The notes beneath the pieces were generated by a model that ran no database searches, was not told the DNA's origin, and worked only from the letters and a program-made list of their open reading frames with translations. A stretch of 64,000 nucleotides of DNA, from contig NZ_WHMA01000003.1 of assembly GCF_010994375.1 (NCBI RefSeq), positions 62,001-126,000 of the forward strand, given 5' to 3'. Source of the stretch: Halomonas sp. NO4 (lineage in GTDB: Bacteria; Pseudomonadota; Gammaproteobacteria; Pseudomonadales; Halomonadaceae). Position numbers and translations under genes: made by a program. Below are positions 25,849 to 34,127 of the stretch, one piece after another (the stretch's first letter is position 1; every line of letters begins with the position of its first letter).

Positions 25849-25864
25849 TGGCACGCCGCTTGCT
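25849..25864 (+). promoter_or_regulatory. Sigma-54 promoter of ric
   Basis: TGGCACG-CCGC-TTGCT, a perfect match to the -24/-12 consensus TGGCACG-N4-TTGCW. Transcription would start near 25875, about 42 bases before the ric ATG. Confidence 0.88.
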
Positions 25865-25916
25865 CGTTAAGGATGCAATGTTTCCCTGTCACGCACCTGA
25901 CCCAGGAGCTCCTGCC

Positions 25917-26573
25917 ATGACCCTGATCGAACAGACCGTTGGCCGCACCGCCCTGACTCTGCCCGGTGCCACCCGGGTGTTCCGCAACCACAACATCGAC
26001 TTCTGCTGCGGTGGCCGCATCAGCCTGCGCGAAGCCGCCGAGCGAATCGGCCTGGCACCCCAGGCACTGGTTGACGAGCTCGAGGCGCTGCCGGCCGGGA
26101 CCAGCGTCGAGCGCGACTGGCAGTCGGCCAGCAACGACGAACTGATCGACCATATCCTGACCCGCTACCACGACGTCCACCGCCAGCAGCTGCCAGAGCT
26201 TGTGCGCATGGCCCGTCGCGTCGAGCAGGTCCACGGCGAGCGCGACACCTGCCCCAACGGCCTGGCCGACCTGCTCTCCGTGATCCATCAGGAGATGGAG
26301 AGCCATATGCAGAAGGAGGAGCAGATCCTCTTCCCGATGCTGCGCCGGGGCCTGGGTGCACAGGCCCAGGGGCCCATCGCAGTGATGCGCCACGAGCACG
26401 ACGACCACGGCGAACACCTCGAACAGCTGGCGACGCTGACCGACGATATCACCCCGCCGAAGGGCGCCTGCACCACCTGGCGCGCCCTCTACACCGGGCT
26501 GCGCGAGTTCCGTGACGACCTGATGCAGCACATCCACTTGGAGAACAATCTGCTCTTCGAGCGTGCTGGCTGA
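25917..26573 (+). CDS. ric: Iron-sulfur cluster repair di-iron protein Ric (YtfE/ScdA)
   Basis: 218 residues, cytoplasmic. Restores iron-sulfur clusters damaged by NO or peroxide. Seen: N-terminal ScdA domain with [16 protein letters not shown] (two adjacent Cys), then hemerythrin-like di-iron ligands in [42 protein letters not shown] and [17 protein letters not shown] at 25917 with AGGAG; the frame extends upstream through the sigma-54 promoter, which excludes earlier starts. Target of NorR here, in place of the norVW genes that NorR controls in E. coli. Confidence 0.94.
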   Translation: MTLIEQTVGRTALTLPGATRVFRNHNIDFCCGGRISLREAAERIGLAPQALVDELEALPAGTSVERDWQSASNDELIDHILTRYHDVHRQQLPELVRMARRVEQVHGERDTCPNGLADLLSVIHQEMESHMQKEEQILFPMLRRGLGAQAQGPIAVMRHEHDDHGEHLEQLATLTDDITPPKGACTTWRALYTGLREFRDDLMQHIHLENNLLFERAG

Positions 26574-26596
26574 ATCACCGCCGTTCGGCTCCACGT

Positions 26597-26620
26597 GCCG
26601 CCCTTGCCATGGCGGGCGGC
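26597..26620 (+). terminator. Terminator hairpin after ric
   Basis: Stem GCCGCCC/GGGCGGC with a 10-base loop followed by TTT. It separates ric from the chemoreceptor gene. Confidence 0.6.
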
Positions 26621-26646
26621 TTTCCCCTGACCGACCCGGAGACTTC

Positions 26647-27786
26647 ATGCGACTCTTTCGACGTAACGCTCCGTCGCATCAGCATACCAACAGCGTTGCC
26701 GCCGACGCACTGCGCGTCGAGCGCGACCACCTTCAGGCGCGTGTCGACGCCCTGGAAGCCGAGCAGCGGCTCCACCAGCACCTGTTCACCAACCTCACCG
26801 GGTTCGGCGACTCCGTGGTGGCCCTGCGCGAATCCTTCTCGGATCTTTCCAAGCTGCTTCTGGGCAACCAGCAAGTCACCGACTTCACCACCAGCGAATC
26901 GCAGCGCAGCCAAGATGCCTTGCACGCCATGGTCGATGAACTGCGCGCGCTCAATGCACGCATCGGCCAGGCCGCCGGGCAGGTGACTTCGCTGCGCGGC
27001 GACGCCGGTCGCATCGACAACTTCGTCAGCGTCATCGACGAGATCTCCATGCAGACCACGCTGCTGGCCTTCAACGCCAGCATCGAGGCAGCCCGAGCCG
27101 GCGATGCCGGGCGGGGCTTCGCCGTGGTGGCCACCGAAGTGCGTCAGCTCGCCTCGCGGACCAACGACGCCACCGACGAGATCGGCGGGCTCAACGGCAG
27201 CATCCTGAGCCAGGCCGACCAGGTCGATGGCGTGATGGACGACAACGCCCGCAAGGCCGAGCGCTTGAGCGCCGAGGCCAGCCGCGTCATGCAACGCACC
27301 GAACAGCTGCTGGGCCTGAGCGGCGAGAGCAGCCAGGCGCTGGCCTTCTCCGCCATGCTCAGCGAAGTCGAGCTGGCCAACCTGGAGGAGCTGGAAATCA
27401 AGCTGGAGGTCTATCGCATCTTCATGGGCCTGTCGGACAAGCGCGCAGAGGACCTACCCGACGAGACCCAGTGTGCCTTGGGGCGTTGGTACTACGACGG
27501 TACCGGCAGCCAGCGCTTCTACAGCGACCACGATTTCCAGGCGCTGGAGGCCCCTCACCGCGAAGTGCACCAGCGCGCCATCGAGGCCGTGACCCATCAC
27601 CAGGAAGGGCGCATGGACGAGGCGATGGACGCCCTGGCGAAGATGGAATCCGCCAATCTGGACGTCATGAAGCGGCTGCGCTACATCATGCGCAAGTATC
27701 GGCCGGACACGCGCCAGACCAGCCTGTCTTCGTCCGAAGCGAGGCCGGCCAGCCTGGTCCACGATCCACTGCCGGAAGGCGCGTGA
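26647..27786 (+). CDS. Soluble methyl-accepting chemoreceptor with CZB domain
   Basis: 379 residues without membrane helices, so a cytoplasmic receptor. An N-terminal coiled-coil-like part (about 20-90) leads into a short signalling hairpin with the canonical tip [19 protein letters not shown] and [15 protein letters not shown] (about 135-180). The C-terminus is a chemoreceptor zinc-binding (CZB) domain (about 240-345) with [10 protein letters not shown] and LEAPHREVH. The first histidine of the usual His-Cys-His-His set seems to be replaced ([11 protein letters not shown] where a DHxxWK-like segment is expected). Followed one base later by the globin-coupled GGDEF-EAL gene, suggesting a joint redox/NO-sensing output. 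Confidence 0.85.
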   Translation: MRLFRRNAPSHQHTNSVAADALRVERDHLQARVDALEAEQRLHQHLFTNLTGFGDSVVALRESFSDLSKLLLGNQQVTDFTTSESQRSQDALHAMVDELRALNARIGQAAGQVTSLRGDAGRIDNFVSVIDEISMQTTLLAFNASIEAARAGDAGRGFAVVATEVRQLASRTNDATDEIGGLNGSILSQADQVDGVMDDNARKAERLSAEASRVMQRTEQLLGLSGESSQALAFSAMLSEVELANLEELEIKLEVYRIFMGLSDKRAEDLPDETQCALGRWYYDGTGSQRFYSDHDFQALEAPHREVHQRAIEAVTHHQEGRMDEAMDALAKMESANLDVMKRLRYIMRKYRPDTRQTSLSSSEARPASLVHDPLPEGA

Positions 27787-27787
27787 C

Positions 27788-30016
27788 ATGAACGCTCCCC
27801 AGTCGGTCGAAACCCTGGCGCAAACCATCGGCATCGACACCGACGAAATCGGCGAACGGCTCGCCTTTCTCGAGTTCGGCGCCGATGACGCCCGGCGCCT
27901 GCAGGCTCTCGAAGCACCTCTCCAGAACGCCTGGACTCGCCACGCCGATGCTTTCTACGAGCACCTCCTCGAGTTCGATGACACGCGCTCGCTGCTCACC
28001 GACCCGGCCGTCATGACACGCCTGCGTACCGCTCACGGACGCTATTTCCAGCGCCTGTTCGACGGCCAGGCAAGCGACGACTACGTGCGCAACCGGCTCA
28101 ACGTCGGTCTGGTCCACCAGCGCATCGGCCTGGCACCCAAGTGGTACATCGGCGCCTATCGCAAGTACCTCGCCAGTCTGCTGCCCACGCTGCTCGACGA
28201 ATGCCAGCGCCAAGGCTTGAACGCCGCCGAGGGAATCGATGCGCTGTTCAAGATCGTGACCTTCGATATCTGTCTGGCCATGGACAGCTACATCGATGCC
28301 GAGAAGCAGGCCCAGGCCCGCGCCGAGGCGCGCAGCCGGCTGCGCGAACGCGCCATGGACTCGAGCACCAACGGCATTTTCATCGTCGACATCCAGCAAA
28401 GCGGCTTCCCCGTGATCTATGCCAACGCCGCCTTCCGGCGGCTGACGGGGCTTGCCAGCAGCGACGACAGCATCGTGCCCTGCCTGTGCCAACACGACGG
28501 AAACTGGGAGTCGGGCTGCATGGAGCATATCCGCCGTGCCGTACGATCCCACAGCGAGGGCTATACGGTGCTCGCATTCACCTTGCCTCAGGGCGAGCAG
28601 CGCTGGGTGGAACTGTTCGTCTCGCCGGTCGAGAACCGAACCGGAGACAACACCCACTACATCGGTATCCTGCATGACATCACCGAGCGCAAACGGGCCG
28701 AGCAACACCTGCGGCATCAGGCCAATCACGATCCATTGACCGGGCTTGCCAACCGCTATCAACTGCATCAGCAGCTCACCCAGGTAACCGAGCACGGAAG
28801 ACGCGAGCGCATTGGCGTACTGTTTCTCGACCTGGACCGCTTCAAGCTCATCAACGACAGCCTGGGCCACGATACCGGCGACGAGCTGCTGCGCCAGGTC
28901 GCGCGCCGCCTGAAACGCTGCCTGCGCGGCAACGACACCATCGCCCGCTTCGGCGGCGACGAATTCGTCGTCCTGCTCGATGACCTCAAGGATCCGATGG
29001 ACGCGCATACCGTCGCCGACAAGATCCTGGTCGCTCTCGAGCCCTGCTTCGCCATCGGCGAGCACCGCCTGTACGTGTCGACCAGCATCGGCATCAGCCT
29101 CTATCCCGAGCACGGCCACGACAGCCAGACGCTGCTCAAGCACGCCGATGCGGCCATGTACCAGTCCAAGGAGGCCGGTCGCAATCGGGTATCGCTCTTC
29201 TCGGCCGATCTCAGCCGCCACGCCGAAGCCAGGCTCTCCATCGAGAACGATCTGCGCCAGGCGCTGGAAGAAGATCAGCTGGCGCTTCACTATCAGCCCA
29301 TCATCGACACCCGTGACGGCCGCATCGTCGGTGCCGAGGCGCTGGTTCGCTGGCACCACCCGAGAGACGGCATGATAGCGCCGGATCGTTTCATTCCCGC
29401 CGCAGAGGAGTCGGATCTGATCCTGCCGCTCGGCGCCTGGGTGATCGATCACGCCATTGCCCAGGCTGCCCAATGGCAGCGTCAGGGCCTGAGTCTGCCG
29501 GTATCGATCAATCTATCGGTCAAGGAGTGCGACCCCCTGCGTACCACGCCTCTGATCCGTGAAGCACTGACGCGCCACGCCCTGGATCCTGGCCTACTGC
29601 AAATCGAGATCACCGAAACGGTCATGATGGAGCAGATCGAACGCATGCTCCCCATGCTGAAGTCGCTGCGGGCGCTGGGGGTAAGGATGGCGATGGATGA
29701 CTTCGGCACCGGCTATTCGAGCCTGCGCTACCTGCGCGACTTGCCGCTGGACACCCTGAAGATCGACAAATCCTTCATCACTCGCGTCATGAGCGAACCG
29801 GCCGACCAAGCCATCGTCTCGGCGGTGATCTCACTGGCCGGCAAGCTGGACATCCACGTGATTACCGAAGGAGTCGAGCAGCGCGCTCAGGTCGACTGGC
29901 TGGCAGGTGCCGGCTGCCATACCGTACAGGGCTTCTACTACGCCCGCCCCATGCCCGCCGAAGAACTCGAGCCGCTACTGAGACAACGCCAGGGGCTGCC
30001 AGTCCCCGCCTCCTGA
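27788..30016 (+). CDS. Globin-coupled sensor PAS-GGDEF-EAL (c-di-GMP turnover)
   Basis: 742 residues, cytoplasmic. Globin sensor domain about 1-165 with the proximal-His segment GLVHQRIGL and APKWYIGAYRKYL; PAS about 180-300 (GIFIVDIQQSGFPVIYANAA); GGDEF about 305-465 with ARFGGDEFVVLL and an intact inhibitory RxxD (RGND) five residues before; EAL about 485-735 with GAEALVRWHH, IEITETVMM, MDDFGTGYSSLRYL and KIDKSF. Both cyclase and phosphodiesterase catalytic residues look intact. The haem could sense O2 or NO; the setting beside norR-ric favours NO. Translated immediately after the chemoreceptor. Confidence 0.93.
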   Translation: MNAPQSVETLAQTIGIDTDEIGERLAFLEFGADDARRLQALEAPLQNAWTRHADAFYEHLLEFDDTRSLLTDPAVMTRLRTAHGRYFQRLFDGQASDDYVRNRLNVGLVHQRIGLAPKWYIGAYRKYLASLLPTLLDECQRQGLNAAEGIDALFKIVTFDICLAMDSYIDAEKQAQARAEARSRLRERAMDSSTNGIFIVDIQQSGFPVIYANAAFRRLTGLASSDDSIVPCLCQHDGNWESGCMEHIRRAVRSHSEGYTVLAFTLPQGEQRWVELFVSPVENRTGDNTHYIGILHDITERKRAEQHLRHQANHDPLTGLANRYQLHQQLTQVTEHGRRERIGVLFLDLDRFKLINDSLGHDTGDELLRQVARRLKRCLRGNDTIARFGGDEFVVLLDDLKDPMDAHTVADKILVALEPCFAIGEHRLYVSTSIGISLYPEHGHDSQTLLKHADAAMYQSKEAGRNRVSLFSADLSRHAEARLSIENDLRQALEEDQLALHYQPIIDTRDGRIVGAEALVRWHHPRDGMIAPDRFIPAAEESDLILPLGAWVIDHAIAQAAQWQRQGLSLPVSINLSVKECDPLRTTPLIREALTRHALDPGLLQIEITETVMMEQIERMLPMLKSLRALGVRMAMDDFGTGYSSLRYLRDLPLDTLKIDKSFITRVMSEPADQAIVSAVISLAGKLDIHVITEGVEQRAQVDWLAGAGCHTVQGFYYARPMPAEELEPLLRQRQGLPVPAS

Positions 30017-30121
30017 TGCAGCGGGAAGCGGCCTCTCGATCCGTGCCGGCAGATCGCCTGTCGGCACCACACGGCGACGCACCGAACGGGGCCCCTCCCC
30101 GTGTGCGTCAAGGAGGTCACC

Positions 30122-30733
30122 ATGAAAGCCATCGTCCTCGAACGCCTGCACGCCGATCATCATCGCTACCAGGCACTGCTGTGCATCCTCGATCGCCAAT
30201 TGAGCATTGCCGCCAGCGGGGACATCCCCGACTATCGGCTGATGGCCAGGCTCTGCCACTACCTGACCCGTCAGCCGGAGGAGTGGCACTATCCGATGGA
30301 AAACATCCTGTTCGACCGCATGACGAGCTGCGACCCACACCACGGCGAGCTGCTCGCGGTGTTGTCCGAAGAGCATCGCCGCATCGATCGCTATGGCAGC
30401 GAGCTCGAAGCGACATTCCGACGGCTGGCGGACGAGTCACCTGGAATCGAACTCGATGAGAGCCGGCTTGGACTGGCCCAAGCCTTCAGCGAGCTCTACC
30501 ACCACCACCTGTACAGTGAAAACCACCATGCCTATCCGCTGATCGAGCGCTACCTGTCTACTGCGGAACTCGATGAGCTCGCCCTCCCCCTCACCAGCCC
30601 GGCCGAGGGTAGTCCCAGTTTCCAACTGCTCTATCGTCAGATCGCCGATCACGGCACCGGGCTGCGCCTGGGCCACGGCGAGAAGGCTGACTTCTGCCCG
30701 CTGTGCGACGCCAGGCCGGCCCACTCTTCTTAA
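30122..30733 (+). CDS. Hemerythrin-domain protein with C-terminal CxxC
   Basis: 203 residues, cytoplasmic. Di-iron ligand pattern of hemerythrins: LHADHHRYQAL, EEWHYPMENILF, LSEEHRRIDRYG and YHHHLYSENHHAYPLIE. The last residues contain FCPLCDA, a CxxC pair not part of the hemerythrin fold that might be redox-active or bind metal. AAGGAGG site before the ATG at 30122. It lies 105 bases after the c-di-GMP gene, on the same strand. Possible roles are O2 or NO sensing or storage and iron-sulfur protection; none is shown. Confidence 0.85.
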   Translation: MKAIVLERLHADHHRYQALLCILDRQLSIAASGDIPDYRLMARLCHYLTRQPEEWHYPMENILFDRMTSCDPHHGELLAVLSEEHRRIDRYGSELEATFRRLADESPGIELDESRLGLAQAFSELYHHHLYSENHHAYPLIERYLSTAELDELALPLTSPAEGSPSFQLLYRQIADHGTGLRLGHGEKADFCPLCDARPAHSS

Positions 30734-30801
30734 CCTGGCTATCAAATGACCACAGGATCAGCCTACTTGGGCATCGCCCAGGGAGGTCTCGGTATCACGG
30801 C

Positions 30802-31230
30802 CTAACCGGAGGGACCATCCCGGTCATAATGGAAGGTCATATAGACGATGCCCGGCGTCATCACCAGCCGCCAGGCCAGCTCGACGTCGTCATTGAACTG
30901 CTCGTCGAAGTCACGAGCCGTGTCAATCAGGGTCTCGAGCCAGAGATCGTAGAGCGCCGGGGGGATATCAAGGTGTGCACGACTGTGGCTGATCGCCACC
31001 TCCTGAAGGTAGTAGTCGGCATGGCTCGACGCGTAGAACGCCAGCAGGTGGTAGAAGGCCTTCTTGAGCATGGCCCGCTGACGCGCCATGTCGGTGTCGC
31101 GGAACTTCGCCGCGACCTCCGGGGAGGCCACGAGGAAGCGCTCATAGAAGGCCTCGAAAAACGACTGTCCCTCGACCTCCCGGCTCAGCACCCGCACATA
31201 ACTCGCATCGAACAGGCCTTCAATATCCAT
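30802..31230 (-). CDS. Single-domain globin
   Basis: 142 residues, cytoplasmic. Globin-like helical pattern with SFFEAFYERFLVASPEV (A-B helices), the aromatic-rich KKAFYHLLAFYA, and the likely proximal histidine in ISHSRAHLDIPPALYDLW. No reductase domain is attached. ATG at 31230; a longer frame to 31278 has no family likeness. Divergent from ubiU. Function as NO dioxygenase, O2 carrier or sensor cannot be told from the sequence. Confidence 0.82.
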   Translation of the reverse strand: MDIEGLFDASYVRVLSREVEGQSFFEAFYERFLVASPEVAAKFRDTDMARQRAMLKKAFYHLLAFYASSHADYYLQEVAISHSRAHLDIPPALYDLWLETLIDTARDFDEQFNDDVELAWRLVMTPGIVYMTFHYDRDGPSG

Positions 31231-31358
31231 GACCTCCCCGCCTGGTGGGCATGCCTTTACCCAGGCTAGGCCATGCACGCGCGCGGGGTCTCGCCGGGCC
31301 TCCTCCTCATGGCCCCCGACATGACCTGCATCACGCCATCCACGAATGCCACCTCGCC

Positions 31359-31372
31359 ATGATCCGCATCAA
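31359..31372 (+). promoter_or_regulatory. Anr/FNR-type box of ubiUV
   Basis: ATGAT-CCGC-ATCAA, one mismatch to consensus. Centre 31365.5 is 41.5 bases from a start at 31407 given by the -10-like TAGCAT (31395-31400), an ideal class II layout. It gives anaerobic activation of ubiU, ubiV and the NrdG-like gene. A weaker site (ATGAC-CTGC-ATCAC) lies at 31321-31334. Confidence 0.75.
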
Positions 31373-31431
31373 AGGCGCGGCCGCGGTAGTCGACTAGCAT
31401 GGTCGGGTTTAAAGACTGCAAGGAGAGCGAC

Positions 31432-32427
31432 ATGGAGCTCGTCTGCCCGGCCGGCAACCTGCCCGCCCTGAAGCGGGCCGTGGACGAGGGAGCCGATGCT
31501 GTCTATTTCGGCTTCCAGAACGCCACCAATGCCCGCCAGTTCGCCGGCCTGAACTTCACCGACAAGCGCGCCCGCGAGGGCATCGACTATGCCCACGCCC
31601 GCGGCAAGCGGGTGTTCTGTGCCATCAACACCTACCCGCAGCCCGACGGCTGGGCACAGTGGACCCGCGCCGTGGACCAGGCCGCGGACCTGGGCGTCGA
31701 TGCATTGATCCTGGCCGACATGGGGCTGCTCGACTACGCCGCCCGCCGCCATCCCGATATGGCCCGCCATCTCTCGGTGCAGGGCTCGGCCACCAGCCAT
31801 GAGGCGCTGCGTTTCTACCACGACCACTTCGGCATCAAGCGCGCCGTGCTGCCGCGGGTGCTCTCCATCACCCAGGTACGCGACCTGGCCAAGCAGACCC
31901 CGGTGGAACTCGAGGTGTTCGCCTTCGGCAGCCTGTGCATCATGGCCGAGGGGCGCTGCTACCTGTCGTCCTACCTCACCGGCGAGTCGCCCAACACCCG
32001 CGGCGTTTGCTCGCCGGCGGCCCACGTCCGCTGGGAGGAGACCCCCGAAGGGCTCGAGTCGCGCCTCAACGGCGTACTGATCGACCGCTACGGCGAGGGC
32101 GAGCGCGCCGGCTATCCCACCCTGTGCAAGGGGCGCTTCGAGGTGGGCGGCGAGACCTACCACGCCATCGAGGAGCCCACCAGCCTCAACACCCTGGAAC
32201 TGCTGCCGGAACTTCGCGAGCTTGGCATCAGCGCAGTGAAGATCGAGGGTCGCCAGCGCAGCCCTGCCTACGTCTCCAAGGTAGCCGGCATCTGGCGCCA
32301 GGCGCTGGACCGCCTGGCGAAGACGCCCGAGCGCTTCCATCCCGACCCCGCCTGGATGGCCGGCCTCGGCGAAGTCTCCGAGGGCGCCACCACCACCCTG
32401 GGCGCCTACGAGCGCCGCTGGAAATAG
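31432..32427 (+). CDS. ubiU: UbiU, O2-independent ubiquinone hydroxylation (U32 family)
   Basis: 331 residues, the same as E. coli UbiU (YhbU), cytoplasmic. With UbiV it carries [4Fe-4S] clusters and hydroxylates ubiquinone precursors without oxygen, using prephenate as donor in the known pathway. Seen: MELVCPAGNLPALKRAVD, the U32 signature, and cluster cysteines in SLCIMAEGRCYLSSYLTGES, RGVCSPA and TLCKGR; VKIEGRQRSPAYV near the end. AAGGAGAG site. Followed 9 bases later by ubiV. Confidence 0.94.
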   Translation: MELVCPAGNLPALKRAVDEGADAVYFGFQNATNARQFAGLNFTDKRAREGIDYAHARGKRVFCAINTYPQPDGWAQWTRAVDQAADLGVDALILADMGLLDYAARRHPDMARHLSVQGSATSHEALRFYHDHFGIKRAVLPRVLSITQVRDLAKQTPVELEVFAFGSLCIMAEGRCYLSSYLTGESPNTRGVCSPAAHVRWEETPEGLESRLNGVLIDRYGEGERAGYPTLCKGRFEVGGETYHAIEEPTSLNTLELLPELRELGISAVKIEGRQRSPAYVSKVAGIWRQALDRLAKTPERFHPDPAWMAGLGEVSEGATTTLGAYERRWK

Positions 32428-32436
32428 GAGAGAGCC

Positions 32437-33357
32437 ATGTCCCCCCCCGAGACCCTGTCGCTGTCGCTGGGCCCGGTGCTCTTCTACTGGACCCGCGAGC
32501 GCTACGCCGACTTCTACTGCGAGGCCGCCGACTGGCCGGTGGAGATCGTTTATCTGGGCGAATCCGTCTGCTCGCGACGCCGCGACATGAAGCTCGACGA
32601 CTGGCTGGGCATCGGCCGCGAGCTGGCCGAGAGCGGCAAGCAGGTGGTGCTCGCGAGCCAGACGCTGATCGAGTCCGAAGCCGACCTGCGCGATTTGCGC
32701 AAGCTGTGCGACAACGGCGAGTTCGTGGTCGAGGCCAACGACCAGAGCGCCGTGCAGCGCCTGGCCGCCGCCGGGGTGCCCTTCGTCGCCGGGGCCGCGC
32801 TCAACCTCTACAACCCCGCGGCGATCGGCGTGATGGCGCGCGCCGGCATGCAGCGCTGGCACGCCCCGGTGGAGATGTCGCGGAGTGATCTCGCCCGACT
32901 GCTCGCCGACTGCCGCGCCGAGGGGCTCGAGCAGCCCTGCGAGGTGTTCGCCTACGGCCACCTGCCGCTGGCCTGGTCGTCGCGCTGCTTCACCGCCCGG
33001 CGCCACCAGAAGCCCAAGGACCGCTGCCAGTTCGTGTGCCAGAAGTACCCCGAGGGGCTGGCGCTGCGCTCCCAGGAGTCAGAGGAGGTCTTCACGCTGA
33101 ACGGCATCCAGACGCTCTCCGGTGCCTGCCAGGACCTGCGCCACGAGGTGGGCGACATGGCCGAGATGGGCGTCGGCGTGGCCCGCCTCAGCCCGCGCGC
33201 CGAGGGCATGGCCGAGGTGGTCGCCGCCTTCGACGCCGCGCGGCGCGGCGAGCTGCCCGCCGCCGACCCGCTGGCCCTGGTCGAGGCCGAGATCTGCGAC
33301 GGCTACTGGCACGGCCGCCCCGGCATGGACAACACCCGGGCGGTGAGGCCGTCATGA
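32437..33357 (+). CDS. ubiV: UbiV, partner of UbiU (U32 family)
   Basis: 306 residues, cytoplasmic. Second iron-sulfur subunit for anaerobic ubiquinone synthesis. Seen: LGPVLFYWTRERYADFY, IVYLGESVCSRRRDMKLDDW (first cluster cysteine) and CFTARRH...DRCQFVCQKYP (remaining cysteines). Strong likeness to E. coli YhbV in order and length. Its TGA overlaps the ATG of the NrdG-like gene. Confidence 0.93.
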   Translation: MSPPETLSLSLGPVLFYWTRERYADFYCEAADWPVEIVYLGESVCSRRRDMKLDDWLGIGRELAESGKQVVLASQTLIESEADLRDLRKLCDNGEFVVEANDQSAVQRLAAAGVPFVAGAALNLYNPAAIGVMARAGMQRWHAPVEMSRSDLARLLADCRAEGLEQPCEVFAYGHLPLAWSSRCFTARRHQKPKDRCQFVCQKYPEGLALRSQESEEVFTLNGIQTLSGACQDLRHEVGDMAEMGVGVARLSPRAEGMAEVVAAFDAARRGELPAADPLALVEAEICDGYWHGRPGMDNTRAVRPS

Positions 33358-34097
33358 ACGCCGTGCTGCGCCTGGTCGACGCCACGGCAGCGGCCATCCG
33401 CCTGCCCGTGGCGGGGCTGGCCGCCGACAGCGACACCGCCTTTCCCGGCCGCCGGGCGGCGGTGGTCTTCCTGCAGGGCTGCCCGCTGGCCTGCAACTAC
33501 TGCGACAGCGGCCCCATGGCCGAGGCGCGCCGTGCCAGCCCCGGTGAGTGGGAGGCGATACACACCTTCCTCGAGGCGCGGCGCGGCGAGATCGACGCCG
33601 TGGTGTTCAGCGGCGGCGAGCCCACCCTGCATCCGGAACTGGTCGCGGCCGCCGACGCCTGCCGCGAGCTGGGCCTGGCCGTGGGGCTGCACACCGCCGG
33701 CCCCTACCCCGAGCGCCTGGAACGGCTGCTGCCGCGGCTCGACTGGGTGGCGCTCGACACCAAGGGGCGCGGCCGCGACTTCGACCGCATCGCCGGCCGC
33801 GAGCGGGTCTGGCAGCACCACGTGCGCAGCCTGGGGCTGCTGCTCGACGGCGACACGCCCTATGAGTGCCGCACCACGGTGCACTGGCGCGACTTCGACC
33901 TGGAGAGCCTGGAGCGCCTGGCGCTGACGCTGGCCGACTGCGGGGTGCGCCGCTATGCCATCCAGCTGGCGCGCACCGCCCAGTGCCGCCACCCCGACTA
34001 CCGCCAGGCGGTGCCCGACGCCCCCTCACGGGAGAGCGTGGAAGTACTGGTGCGGCGGCTCAAGCCCTATTTCGAGAGCCTCGAACTGCGCGGTTAG
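33354..34097 (+). CDS. NrdG-like radical SAM activase
   Basis: 247 residues, cytoplasmic. Radical SAM core: CPLACNYCDSG (CxxxCxxC), VFSGGEPTLHPELV, then a TIM-barrel-like half. Resembles the longer type of anaerobic ribonucleotide reductase activating proteins (about 230-250 residues) rather than the 154-residue E. coli NrdG. No class III reductase nrdD is in the window, and a class II enzyme is. Its start overlaps ubiV by 4 bases (ATGA), so it is expressed with ubiUV under anaerobic control. The true substrate protein is uncertain. Confidence 0.8.
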   Translation: MNAVLRLVDATAAAIRLPVAGLAADSDTAFPGRRAAVVFLQGCPLACNYCDSGPMAEARRASPGEWEAIHTFLEARRGEIDAVVFSGGEPTLHPELVAAADACRELGLAVGLHTAGPYPERLERLLPRLDWVALDTKGRGRDFDRIAGRERVWQHHVRSLGLLLDGDTPYECRTTVHWRDFDLESLERLALTLADCGVRRYAIQLARTAQCRHPDYRQAVPDAPSRESVEVLVRRLKPYFESLELRG

Positions 34098-34127
34098 TCG
34101 ACAGCGTACGGGAGGCAGGCAACCGAG

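Noticed and set aside
31321-31334. Second FNR-type box for the globin gene
   Set aside because: Two mismatches and no -10 at the right distance on the minus strand, so not listed as a site for the globin.
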